From Silene noctiflora (taxonomy: Eukaryota; Streptophyta; Magnoliopsida; Caryophyllales; Caryophyllaceae), in the NCBI GenBank assembly GCA_009801015.1, contig VHZZ01001155.1:81420-113599 (forward strand): 32,180 bases of DNA. Reading direction: 5' to 3'. A program made the translations under genes and the position numbers. The notes under the pieces are model-generated. The model saw only the letters and a program-made list of their open reading frames with translations, was not told where the DNA came from and did no database searches. This document shows, in pieces, positions 9,835 through 21,126 of this stretch (the stretch's first letter is position 1; every line of letters starts with the position of its first letter).

Positions 9835-10920
9835 CAACTTTTTTACAAGTCTTATAATTTAAAGAAAAAATTAATAAATTATCCTAACAAGAGTAGATTT
9901 TTAAGAAATTTTAATAAAATTATCTAATAAGAGTAGATTTCTTAAAAAACAAAACAAGTTCATATATATAGATTTTAGTGAGTATAAATTTATAAGTAAT
10001 TGTAAGTTTAACTTCTCATTCTATCTTAAGTTGAAATTGAACTAAAATGTTATTAAATGTATCCTGACAATAGTATATTTCTACAAAAATTTAATAAAAT
10101 TATCCTAATAAAAGTAGATTTCTTAAGAACAAAATAAATTTTATTTTATTTTATTTATCCTAATATAAGTATTAATTAAATTTATTAAATCACAAACATA
10201 TATATAGAGTTTAGCAAATATAAATTTATAAGTAATGATAACTTTAATTTCTGATTCTATGTTAAGTTGAAAATGAACAAAAATATTATTAAATGTATTT
10301 TAACAATAGTAGATTTCTAAAAGAAGTTTATTAAATTATGCTAATAAAAGTAATTTCTTAAGAACAAAACATATTTTATTTTATTTTATCCTAATATAAG
10401 TATTAGTTAAATTTATTAAATCACACACATATATAAAGTTTAATAAGTATAATTTTATAAGTGAATGATAACTTTAACTTCTCATTCTATGTTAAGTTGA
10501 AAATGAACTAAAATGTTATTAAATGTATCCTAGCAATAGTAGATTTTTAAAAGAATTTTATTAAATTATTCTAATAAATAGATTTCTTAAGAACAAAACA
10601 AATTTTATTTAATTTTATCCTAATATAAGTATTAATTAAATTTATTAAATCACGGGCATATATATAAAGTTTAGTAAGTATAAATTTATAAGTAATGGTA
10701 ACTTTAACTTCTCATTTTATCTTAAGTTGAAAATGAACTAAAATGTTATTAAATGTATCCAATAGTAGATTATTAAAATAATTTTATTAAATAATCCTAA
10801 TAAAATTAAATTTCTTAAGAACAAAACAAATTTTATTTTATTTTATCCTAATATAAGTATATTATTGGTAACTTTAACTTCTCATTCTATCTTAAGTTGA
10901 AATTGAACTAAAATGTTATG
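9835..10920. repeat. Tandem array of about 230-bp AT-rich units
   Basis: The landmark (T/A)ACTTTAACTTCTCATTCTAT recurs at about 10004, 10240, 10470, 10700 and 10870, giving steps of 236, 230, 230 and 170. The last step is a unit with an internal deletion. Each unit also carries TTAAGTTGAAAATGAACT, ATGTTATTAAATGTAT, AGTAGATTTCTTAAGAAC, TTATCCTAATATAAGTATT and a short TATATA stretch, so there are about 4.5 units. Divergence between units is modest and there is no reading frame. Bases 9631-9834 before it hold only AT-rich sequence, in which I see nothing. Confidence 0.85.
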
Positions 10921-11490
10921 GATATTTCATAACAGATGGGGGCAGTTTAGTACTTTATGTTCCATGAGTATTTGTGATATTGATATAGTGTTTTCCGAGT
11001 GAATTTCTTCTGTAGGAGACAAAAAATATGGGGAGGATTTGTACGCGTTTCTAAAACGTTTGTTTGACTAATACTACCACTTTACCAAATTTATGTAAGC
11101 TAATGGTTTATTCATGATCTTGCATTAGGTTATAACTCTTCAATGACAATTTTCTATGTATAACAATCTGATTAAGATATTTATGATCCACATCAAACCA
11201 TGCTAGATGCATACATGTTAAATGTCCCAAGTTGAATTTCTTAGTGTTTAAGGCATAGATCGATACAACAGGTCATGCCAATCATCAATATCAATAATCA
11301 AATATTAATGTTACTATTGTAGAATATACTATTAAGATCAACTTTAATACAATAACAACAATAATTTTAAGATACAGTCCACTTATACCTACCCACCATT
11401 TATAAAACATAGAATACTATCAGAATTCATGCTATGTTATTTATGAGTGAATTTTATCCCACCATTTTTAAAACGTTGTGATTTTATTTA
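10921..11490. other. Intergenic, nothing recognised
   Basis: This is AT-rich sequence with no supported gene, RNA or clear repeat boundary. It separates the tandem array from the inverted-repeat element at 11498. Confidence 0.5.
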
Positions 11491-11497
11491 ATAATAT

Positions 11498-11747
11498 TTC
11501 CTACATTCCGCTTTTGATGTCCTACTTTTTATTTTGGGAAGATTTAAGAGACAAATGTAAAACTACTACTTTACCCCTTTATTTCGGAAGAATGGGGTAC
11601 AATGTCATTTTGGTGGAGGTACCGATAGTTACAAGATTATGGGTAATAGTGGTAGTCCACCATTTTAACATACCAAATTTAGACAGGGAATAATTAATTT
11701 GGATAAATTTTACAAAAAAAAAGTACAATAAAAGTAGAATGTAGGAA
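11498..11747. mobile_element. MITE-like element with terminal inverted repeats
   Basis: The left end TTCCTACATTCCGCTTTT is matched by the reverse complement of the right end (AAAAGTAGAATGTAGGAA), with two mismatches in 18, and the match weakly extends inward. The element is about 250 bp, AT-rich and non-coding. I could not find a clean target-site duplication, so the superfamily is undetermined. The 71-aa open frame inside it looks like chance. Confidence 0.6.
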
Positions 11748-12825
11748 GTAGCAAGAAAGACATATTTAGCTGGTAATGAAACAACTCATGCGATTTCACA
11801 AGAAAGAAGATCAACTTGAATGACAAGTAGTTCGCTCCAAAGGGGACATGGAGTATACTTGAGAGTTCATCCTTCTAACCACTGCCCTAAATGATCACAA
11901 GCAGCCTAACCAATACCCACCAAAAGAGAAGTAACGCAAAAGGAGGTGACTATAATGATCTTGTGACATGGAGAATTAGGAGGGCCTTAATAAATTCGAT
12001 TGATAAGTATCAAAGGGCGGGTTTCAAAAGTGTTGACAAGAGACCATGAAGAGCAATGAAAATGAGTAATAAAATATTGCAAATAGGACTTTTGAGTGAC
12101 ATAACCGTCTAATTTTCACGATCTAATGCACACAACAATAACAGACAAACATTATCGAAAATTTCCAGATTAATTAAGAGACTATATATTCCTTTCAATT
12201 AGAAGAAACAATAATAAATTTGGTGAAATTTGAATTAATTTATTTAAGTCACTATGTAAAATAGAGAAAAAATATCATAGGAAACAAATTTAGCAGAAAA
12301 AGAACTTCATGTATTCACCAAATTTCTTTTTATGAATGAAGTTATAATATGAAGTAGATGNGTAACATGTACTGGGATGGGTAGATTGTAGCTCTTTATT
12401 CTTTCGGAAGTGCATGTTTGGAGCACATTGTCCTTGACTTATTAAGTAATGACAGAGAGCGACACAACTATTCAGGGAAGCGAATATGCATGTGGCCTAT
12501 GTCGTCTTCTTTTGTGAGGTAACGGACGTTAAAACTTTATGAAGAATAGGTACAATATGCTCTCAGATGATCTTGAGAGAAAAGAAAAGGAAAGCTCAAC
12601 CACCCAACACTTATACTTAAGGAAGATGTTAATAGTTGTACATTTTGCCCTTAATCTAATTTAGGAATCTCATGTTAAAGGTCCGTCTATGGTTCATTTT
12701 GGGAAAAACACCACATTTACGAGAATAATTTTTTGTATTAATTAAAAACCGGTGATATCTATAACAATGAAAAGTCTAACTACATACTGCAACTATATAT
12801 GACCCTGATCTTTTGGACTTAATTT
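11748..12825. other. Intergenic, no supported feature
   Basis: There are no open frames of note and no RNA gene. The sequence reads like old transposon debris, but I recognise no family. One ambiguous base is at 12361. Confidence 0.45.
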
Positions 12826-12906
12826 CAGTTTTTTTTCAGTTCATCAGTTCAGTTCAATTTCATTCATTTCACTTCAGCTCAGTTTAGTTCAGCTCTTTTC
12901 AGCCAA
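12826..12906. repeat. Degenerate TTCAG/CAGTTCA-rich stretch
   Basis: The words CAGTTCA, TCAGTTCAGTTCA, CAGCTCAGTTTAGTTCAGC repeat imperfectly over about 80 bp. It may be the subterminal part of an old transposon; no matching partner end was found. Confidence 0.5.
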
Positions 12907-13090
12907 AAAGAACACGACCTATATCCCTTAATATTGACAACTATATGATTTTTACCGAAGGACACAACTTTTATATTAAATAGAGTAATAATTCAACGGT
13001 CATCAACCCCAAAATTTTGTTGCATTTCAAATTCAACATAGTTGAACTTTTTGATCAACTTAAGTTTATATTGTTATAGATGAACCTATT

Positions 13091-13124
13091 CGGAGCCTCG
13101 TGCATCGCACATGCTTCCAACTAG
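13091..13124 (+). mobile_element. Possible Helitron 3' terminus
   Basis: A small hairpin (GTGC ATC GCAC at 13100-13110, within GAGCCTCGTGCATCGCAC) is followed about 10 bases later by CTAG at 13121-13124 and then T, the layout of plant Helitron 3' ends. The hairpin is degenerate outside its core, and no 5' TC end was located. Confidence 0.4.
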
Positions 13125-13887
13125 TATATAACTATAAGGGGAACGATTTAATCAAAGTTGCGAGAGTTGAAAGACAAAAAAACGTGAATGTGTATAAATC
13201 GCTAATTCAACTAGCGATCTTGCATAATATGATATCATTAGTACAATTTTTGTATATGATGAATTTGCTGCTTGGAGTAGTAGTTTATCCTAAAAAGGGT
13301 TAAATCACTACTTGAAGCGATTTATTTATGTCTGAACTATGACGTGGAAGGAAATAGTTTAAAATGGAGTTATGGATCCTATGCGTGAATTAGTTTGGTC
13401 AAGACTCAAAAGCCTTATTTTGATAAGTTCTTAAAGATGTGAATTCTTAATATTTTTATTTGCAAATAGTTAAAATCAACATACAACTAAATTCTATGAT
13501 TTTAACATGGAACAATTCTATGATTATGCTAACATAGATCCATTTTATAAAAAGATTTATGTTTAAGTAATAGATAACGTTATTGTTAACTCGTTACTCG
13601 CGGAATTTATTCCCTCTTATTTTGCAGTGAATTTCAAGTATTGTGATTGTGGGTGGCATTTCCTTTGATGCGTCAAAGAGGTTAACCACAGATGCAATGG
13701 GGGAAAAAGAGCCTAAACAAAAGTTGGCGATTATTAATAGAGCGAACTAAATACATCTCACAGTTGGGAGTTTTTGACTGATGAAGATGAGATGGTAAAT
13801 ACAAGGATATAAACATCAAATTACATCAACTCTACAAATATTTTGCTATATGCCTATATGATGACAATTTGACACTGGATATCCACA
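13125..13887. other. Intergenic region downstream of OR
   Basis: It holds the 3' flank and presumably the 3' UTR of OR (minus strand, stop at 13888). No gene was found here. Short open frames on the + strand have no recognisable content. Confidence 0.45.
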
Positions 13888-16800
13888 TCAATCGAAGGGA
13901 TCAATTCGCAGGTCATGTTCACTTGCCATTATCATCCCGGTGCACAGGCATGTAGGGCACATCACCTGCAACATAGGAGAAATTCTAGCTGCAGTAAGCA
14001 TCACCTATTACATTGATTGAGATTAGTATCATAGCATTACTAGTATGAAACCCAAGAATTTCAGTGACTTCCAAGTATTTCCGTCTACAAAGAAACAACA
14101 AATTTCGTACCTAAAGCTTGCAATATGTTACTTCAACTCTTCTTATTCCCTAGCATACCCGTGCCGGACACTCCACCCTCGGACATGGATATGACTTTTA
14201 GCACCTCATTCTAAGCCAAAATGTGCTGATTTTCCATTAAAATAGCCAAGTCCGACACTTGGACACATCCGGGTCAGATAATTCTAAACGAGTTGAGTAA
14301 CATAGTTGTTTATGGTTAACACGAGTCTCAAAAGATGGATTCTGGCAAAAGATAATGCTATTTTCTTAAATGCATTCCAATGTTTGACACCCAGATCTGG
14401 CATAATAATATATATTGCTGAAGCAATGAGGATAGTTGTGAGAAGTGTCAACAGGTTGAACATTAGACAGGGAACAATCATTGTCAATTGGGTTTTGGAG
14501 TAATAATTATGAACAAGTCAACCTTCCTTATAAGAGGTATCTATGCAGAAAGGGAAAAACAAACATAATATGTCGAAGTGTTCTCATCAGCAGCAATTGA
14601 AGGTTATTGCCAAACTTAGATTTCCTCCTAATGTAGTGCGTGTGTTAACAGTAAAAATATCTCCTATAGAGGATTCAAAGGTATCTCAATCATAACAAAC
14701 AGCAGAACATCATAGTTCACAGCACACTTACAAAACGTTTTCTTTTAAACATGGCAACATAAAAGCGATTCCGACTATATCAAAATGGAATCTATAATAA
14801 TGTTGACACGTTCATTAATGCAGCAACACCCATAATTAGAATCTAAAGGATTACCTTTCCTGCACCCGAACAATTTGGACATCTTTGTGGAGTTGGAGCT
14901 CGTAAGGGGCGATCGAGATCACTGGATATTGAGATAGGTTCAGACTTCAAGCATACACCACTAGAAGAACACCGAGCACACGACAAGTATCCTACAAAAG
15001 AAACCCACTACTAAGTGACAACTGATCAAAGAATATTACAAGCGTAAAAAATATATAAAGAAAAATTAATAAATAAATAAAAACGGAAACTATGCCATGC
15101 AATGATGTGAGAATGAGACATCATACCCTACAATCTTCATGTAGTCAGAGAACAAACGCAAATACCATATGGAGTTATGGACTAACAATAATAGTCACGG
15201 TTTAAACGGTCATCAAGATAAGCAACACATGTAGTTAAACCTGCCCAGAGCCTTCAGTCAGGAGAAGAGGGTCCAAAAGTGCCAATTCCAGCTTAACCCT
15301 TTGTTTGGATGGACAGATTTGGAGGAAAAGGGAGGGGCAAATTCCCTTGTTTGGTTAGCAGGTTGGGTTAGGGAGAGATGGAGGGATCCATTAACTCTTT
15401 AGACTTTTGCTGTATTCCTCCACCCCTCCACTTCCCTCCTCTTTTTGTATCCAAACAAGGGTGAGTTGAAAATAAAAAATAAAAAATAAAAACATTCCAA
15501 AAGTATGTATCATTTTGTCATTTATTGATTGCCTTTTGAATCCAATGGTTAAACAAAAATGTCCTCAAGTCACCAGCTTACGATGAGCTTAACATGACCA
15601 CATAATAGCAAGTCTCAATTTTGAGCATACTGATCAATTCTCAAGTAGGACATCAGCTTTCTGCCTTTTTGTCACCTCAAAGTCTTTGTATCAGATCACC
15701 CCAGTGGATATGTGATTTCCAACGTTACATTTGCAAAAATTATCTCGAAACTACCAAATGAAACTAGTTGCTAATTACAAGCATACCCTAAAGTTCATCA
15801 TTTACCAAACTCTTTGAATATCAAAAGTAGTGCGTTGGCTTTTCGAAAATAAAATAAAACACAGATTTCAAGAGAGAATGCTAAAGCCCCCTACACCCTC
15901 ATCGATCATCTATGACCAAAACATAGCCACTTTCATGGTCAACATATATAGCCGTTCAAAGCAGCCAATTTACAGCATCTGTCCACCTCACTTATTACAG
16001 ACGAGGAAGGATGCAACAGGAATATCATATCCTTGATTGTGGCCCTGAAGTCTTTGCCAGGGGTTTCAAGATGGAGGTTGATACCCTTAATTTAAGTAAT
16101 ACTTCATAAGACCAAAGAAAAGAAGTGCCTTGGAGCTAAGAACAGGATTAATTATAGCGAGCTCAAATTTGAAGGATCTATTTTTACCTGGAAGTCACCT
16201 AAACATACACTCCCTAGACTCCTAGAGTCTGTACAAAGCCTTGCGTAAACTATTAAACTTATATTTTACAGCTAACCTTTAGAAGCTCAATTTGGTTTCT
16301 TTATGAGAAATGATTACTTTTTTTTAAAGCACTGGTGTACATTTATTTTTACGAGGAAGTCAGTTTTGAGTTTGAGGTCAAAAAAAAAATCCTTGATGTA
16401 GCATGTTGCCCGATTGGCATGGGCCTAAGATTCATCTCCAAAGTTGAGGTTATTCTTGGTAGTATGCAGTATTACCCCGTTGAAAACACATGGCGGATGT
16501 CGCTGAGTAACACATAACAAATAGACTGAAAGCTACTTCACTATATAAGAGTAGAAAGTTAGTGAACCACTTTGGTAATATTTAGCACATTCCAAAAACT
16601 AGCTGGGTCATGTCAGCATGTAAAAACAAAAGTTTAGATACTTTGAGCCTTTGAGGAGAAATTAGTAGAAAAGAAGAGTTTGGATGCTTTGAGAAGAAAA
16701 TTTTAAGTGAATAAAATGATTTGAGAATAAGTTTGTACGTACCGGATCCGGAGCAATACTTGCACCTTTTCTTCTCTTGTTGCTCCACGTTGTTAACTTC

Positions 16801-19800
16801 AATCAGCATCAACGCTGAAATAACTCCAACTGCTCCGCCGGAGAAAGATGCCACGATGGGATCCACTTGACTGAAATTAGAAAGATAAGTTACAATCTTG
16901 GCTTGACAGATTATATGCTCTAAACAGAAAGGATCATGTGATAGCTTGTCGGTAGGAGACTTTCAATTGACATCAACAAAAAAAAGCGAGAATATTGTAG
17001 TATACCTCAGTTGTAGAGGTAAATGCAAACTTCGAATGACATCCTCATAAGATCTTCCCCCTATACCTAATTTCAACTCCAACTGCAAGAAAAACGTGAT
17101 TTTAGGCTCAATAATAATTTTTGCTACAAGAAACAGAGACTCTAGCTTCCATCATTGAACTTCCTACAATTTTCAATTTTAGCTCCAAAAAGCCCCAGTG
17201 AGTGAAATGACGCTCTTTCCTGCTAGCCCATTTTCTCTAGTTATGGGGAAAAAAAAAAAAAAAAAAAAAAACTTACACATACTCTCTACCAAAGGATAAT
17301 TAGAAAAAATATATATATCGACTGGTTAGAGAAGAAAAAGAACTGTTGAACGTTAAAAGAAATTTCCTGCTAACAATGACCCTTGCGCCGTCTACAGTGG
17401 AAGGTAGGTGGTTGTTACACATTAAGGTGCTTCATGACAGTGTTTACAACAGTACCCTTAATCAAAATACACATAACAAAAGACATTGAAAGGGCCATGC
17501 ACAAATTATATCAACAATTTGCCCATGTCTAAAGTACTCTGGAGTGTGGAGTATTTTCCCATGTCTAAAGTACTCTGGAGTCTAGACTCAAAATGGAAGT
17601 CTATTAACTGTAAATTCAGCCTTGTTGTATAGAATATTTCAGCACACGACTTGAAAACATATCAAATAATAAAGATGTGCTTTTTTAAGATTAGAGGGCA
17701 ATGATTTGACTGTTTTCTTCTAAAGGGTGTGTTTGGATACGAAATGATAATTGAAAAGGAGAAAAATGAGGGAACGGGGAGGAGGGAGTAGGTTTTCCCT
17801 CCCAGTTTTTCTTTTATTGGATGTATTAAAATTTGCCTTGTAGAAGTAAATGGAGGGATCCATTTTCCCTTCTTCCAAATCCCTTCACATCTATTTTGCA
17901 AACCAAACAGAGGAGACTACATCTCTCCATTTCCCTTTCCTTCCTTTCTCTCCAAACTCCTTTACCCAAACACGCCCTAAAATTAGTTGTATATACATTG
18001 GACATTATAAAAAGAGTGCTGCTGTTTTAGAACAAATCTTTTACTTCGGAGAAAGCTTAGAGATATTCCCCATTGTAACTTACACTAAAACGTGCAACTT
18101 AGAACTCCAAAAGCTCGCTTAAATCTTTTGAATCCTGAATTCCTTACTATGCCTTACCATAACCTACCAGAGGACAGTCTACACATAAACTTTTTCTTTT
18201 GTAAGACACAGAAGTTTATTTAAAGAAGTTTGATATAAATGTTTGCCTTATGACTAATGAGTGCCTACTATGACAGTTTATATGAAAAAAAGCCCTAAGA
18301 GGGGAATTTTCCAAGGGGTAATTAGTTAGCCCGTGTAGTAACTTAAGAGCAAAACCTTCGCCACAAAAGGATTTGGGATCGGCTAACAAGAACCGTCTAT
18401 GGACCCATCAATGTAAGGTGATGGTGCAAAAGAGACAGTGGAAACAAGACATCGAAACGAAGATACATTGGCTGCACAAACTCACAATTGGTGCAATAAG
18501 GCCTCCAAAGAGAATAGTTCCTGATATAAATGAAAAGCTTGTCAGGTAGAGCTGCTTTAACGTCTTTGGTGTCTGCATTAAAAAAAGAAGCCTGTAAACT
18601 TCAAAAAAAAAAAGAAAAAAAAAACACAAACAAACAAAGAAGCTCTAAAGTATCGTAAAATACATATGAAAGGGAAAACTAATTACAAATGTTAATCTAA
18701 GATATTTCCCACTGCCTTAAAGGTTAAAAGAAAAGGAGACTACAACAGTGCAAAGGATGTCTAATATCTTCGATGAACACCAAGTCCAGCGCTCAGTTTC
18801 AAAAGTGTGCCTAGACGCACGACATAGTGAGATAGTTGGCAACTTATAGCTAAGCTAAAATTTTCTTCGGCAGTGGCCTTAATTAACAAGTTGGAACTAT
18901 GAGACCCTTAACTAAATTCTTGGAACTCCCTCCCCGCAATCATTTTACTAGGGTAAAAAAAAAATCTTCATAGAGATTCTAGTTAAGGATGTGGCTCAAC
19001 AGATTGGTAAGCTAATTTTCTGTAATAAACTTACCACATGAGGAAGGAAGGGGATAGATGACGGAATTATGGGCATTTCGCTCACATCCTCTGAGCTATC
19101 GTCATGGACAGACTTCATCTGCTTTAGACGTTGTTGTATCCGTAATCTCCTCACCTACAAATTAGCAAATCAGCAAGCGGAACTTGATAGGAAGATTTAT
19201 TTGATAACTATTGACGAATAACTCATTTAATAAAGTAGCAGGGTCTGAAAAAAAAAAAAAGATCACCTCTTCCATGAGAAGAAATATCTTATTACGCCTA
19301 CTTCTTATATTATCTTGAATCTCTTCTGCCTGCATTTGAACATAGTCCTGAACGGTCTCTGGTCCTTCAATGATGCAAAAATTGCTGCAATGATAGCAAT
19401 TTTAGAACAGAAGACATCCCACAGACTCGCTTTTCAAAGCAGGCTTATCCAAACAATCAAAATAGTAACCCCTCCGTCTCCACCATTTGTTCACCTTTAC
19501 ATTCTTTTGTAAGGGTTTTTTTTAACAGAGGTAAGCAAATGACTAGGATTAAGGGAATATCGCCCAATTACAACAAACCAACCAAGTTTGTGGACGAGGG
19601 ATAAACAGCAACAACTCAGAAACCTCACCGGAATAGAACACCCAAAATGGAAGCTAATAGGCTGTACTAGGCTTCTAGGAACAAAAATTTCAACGTTACG
19701 ACGAAGTCAGTTAAACACAGAAACCACTGAATGCCTTTCCATAAATAAAGTGAAAGATGTTGCCGAAGATATGATTACTTGAACATCAATTCACAGATTC

Positions 19801-20245
19801 CAAACAATATTGGCCATCACTACAACACTAATTTTGTGAAATTGCATACATTCACACATCACTAGTTGCGTTGCGGTCGATGTTCAAATGTTTGAATCAA
19901 ACGGTGACATTACTAGTACAAATTAATGACTTAAACAAGTCAAAACCAACAAAACCGTTACTTGGAAGTTATGGTAACGCTCAATAGCTAAAAAAAGGGG
20001 GAATAAAGCAGGAACATAAACAGAGGAGAAAAGAAAAAGGCACAAAACCTAGAAGATTTGTCTCCGCCATTAATAGAATCGAAAGAATCCCCAGAAGAAG
20101 ATGAAGAAGATGATGAAGAGCAGGCGAAACGAGGAAAGTTGAGACTGGAGAAGCAATTGTGCGTAAGTTTAGGGGTAAACGATGAAGAACAAGGTATGGT
20201 AATGGCGGAAGGAGAATTAAATGTGATACTTCCCAAATGCTCCAT
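13888..20245 (-). CDS. OR: ORANGE (OR) protein, plastid DnaJ-type zinc-finger, 8 exons
   Basis: Exons on the minus strand are 20245-20049, 19384-19267, 19154-19035, 18572-18486, 17082-17006, 16870-16743, 14991-14855 and 13965-13888. All introns are GT-AG, phases agree, and the protein is 313 aa. Residues 1-66 are a Ser-rich plastid transit peptide. The conserved core starts NFCIIEGPETVQDYVQMQ (67-84), then NIRSRRNKIFLLMEE. Two membrane segments lie at about 152-174 (SFISGTILFGGLIAPI) and 202-224 (SFSGGAVGVISALMLIEV). The C-terminus has four DnaJ-like Cys clusters: CKYCSGSG (236-243), CARCSSSG (247-254), CPNCSGAG (280-287) and CPTCLCTG (291-298). OR holds and stabilises phytoene synthase and promotes chromoplast formation. 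It has no J domain, as usual for this family. Introns 4 and 6 carry MITEs. Confidence 0.96.
15297..15461. mobile_element. Tourist-like MITE, copy 2 (OR intron 6)
   Basis: This is a 165-bp element with ends CCCTTTGTTTGGAT and ATCCAAACAAGGG. It has the same purine-left, pyrimidine-right body with GGAGGGATCC and CCCCTCCACTTCCC. Flanks are TAA on the left and TGA on the right, a decayed 3-bp duplication. It is shorter and more diverged than copies 1 and 3. Confidence 0.7.
17249..17271. repeat. Poly(A) run of 23
   Basis: An uninterrupted run of A lies in OR intron 4. On the coding strand it is a U-rich intron tract. I saw no target-site duplication that would make it a retroposon tail. Confidence 0.85.
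17522..17581. repeat. 36-bp tandem duplication in OR intron 4
   Basis: CCCATGTCTAAAGTACTCTG is followed by GAGT at 17522 and again at 17558, identical over about 24 bases, with a 12-base spacer. Confidence 0.9.
17725..17977. mobile_element. Tourist-like MITE, copy 3 (OR intron 4)
   Basis: This is a 253-bp element with ends GGGTGTGTTTGGATAC and ACCCAAACACGCCC, flanked on both sides by TAAA. It shares the left end of copy 1 exactly over GGGTGTGTTTGGATA and has the same GGAGGG-type body and foldback design. It is non-coding. Confidence 0.83.
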
Positions 20246-20248
20246 TCT

Positions 20249-20271
20249 CTATCTCATCACTTCCCCTTCAT
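20249..20271 (-). promoter_or_regulatory. Two tiny overlapping upstream ORFs before OR
   Basis: Upstream ORF 1 (20271-20257) is ATG AAG GGG AAG TGA. Upstream ORF 2 (20257-20249) is ATG AGA TAG and shares one base with the first stop (TGATG). Its own stop ends 3 bases before the OR start at 20245. If they are in the leader, ribosomes must pass or reinitiate after both. Their proximity to the start makes inclusion in the mRNA likely, though not shown. Confidence 0.6.
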
Positions 20272-20274
20272 CTT

Positions 20275-20455
20275 CACTTTTTGCTTTTTTATTATGTTTT
20301 TTTCCAACTTATTTTCTAATATAACTTTATTTTTTTTTACCATAAGTTTATTTATGCACTTTTTGCTTTTTTATTTATGTTTTTTTCCAACTTATTTTCT
20401 AATATAACTTTATTTTTTAAAAGGAAATCTCGTAAACGGTTTTACCATAAGTTTA
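20275..20455. repeat. 82-bp direct duplication just upstream of OR
   Basis: CACTTTTTGCTTTTTTATT begins at 20275 and again at 20357. The copies run on through CCAACTTATTTTCTAATATA and end at TTTTACCATAAGTTTAT. Copy 2 holds an extra stretch of about 22 bases (AAAAGGAAATCTCGTAAACGG region) before that end. It lies 30 bases upstream of the OR start codon, so it forms part of the leader or core promoter. Confidence 0.9.
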
Positions 20456-21126
20456 TGCGAGGTAGAGGATAATTCTACAATTGGAGATAAACGGTAACGA
20501 AAATTTATGTATGTCACGATTAATAACTGCTTACTCGCGACATTTTACCATACATTATATAGCTGATCTTGTAGACTTTAGTGTGTTTATTTTTACCATT
20601 TAAGCAAATGGTATGAATCCAGTAAATAAGCTGAAAATAGAAAATGCATAATTCCAGTGAATGAGAGGGAACAAATACCAAACATACTTCGGAACAAATA
20701 CCAAACACACTTCTTCATTGCTTGATCGCGAGTCGCGACAACATGCGCAATTGTCTAAATGACAAACAAAAAGTAATGTACCAAACAACCCTAAAAATAT
20801 TAAATTAGGTAAACCCCTAATGCCCGAGGCCTTAATCTTTGTTTAAATCTCTCAATTCATTTGACCAGCATTGATGAATTTATACAAAAGGAAATCTTCT
20901 ACATGTGCACCATTACATACATAAAAATGTAGTATTTCAGACCAAGGCAACTGGTATAGTACAACCTAAATCCATAAGAAAAGCATAAACAACAGGTCTC
21001 TACTACAGCAGAATACAAACAACCTGAAATCGTAAAACTCTTTACAAGCATATAATAGATGCATTCAGCTTTTTGGCATTCCTGCAAACCACCCCATTGT
21101 TCATCTGGAAATGCTGTTATTTGATC
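20456..21126. other. Intergenic region between SNX1 and OR
   Basis: It holds the SNX1 3' flank and the OR promoter. A 23-bp tandem pair (GGAACAAATACCAAACATAC plus TTC) is at 20668-20690 and 20691-20713 with one mismatch. The minus strand has a TATATAA at about 20553-20559, some 310 bases before the OR start, which is a weak TATA candidate. Confidence 0.5.

Noticed and set aside
9835-10920. Possible CRISPR array
   Set aside because: The units are long, tandem and without unique spacers, in a plant nuclear sequence.
14284-14503. Overlapping 65-67 aa frames on both strands
   Set aside because: They lie in OR intron 7, share no recognisable motif, and both strands are open by chance.
15830-16036. 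68-aa frame on the + strand
   Set aside because: It lies in OR intron 6 antisense to the gene, with no domain and no splice partner.
17249-17271. A23 run as a possible SINE or processed-pseudogene tail
   Set aside because: I found no flanking duplication and no recognisable body before it.
19237-19262. T13-CAG just inside OR intron 2, resembling a 3' splice site
   Set aside because: It lies only about 20 bases from the donor, too close for an intron. The real acceptor at 19155 restores the conserved frame.
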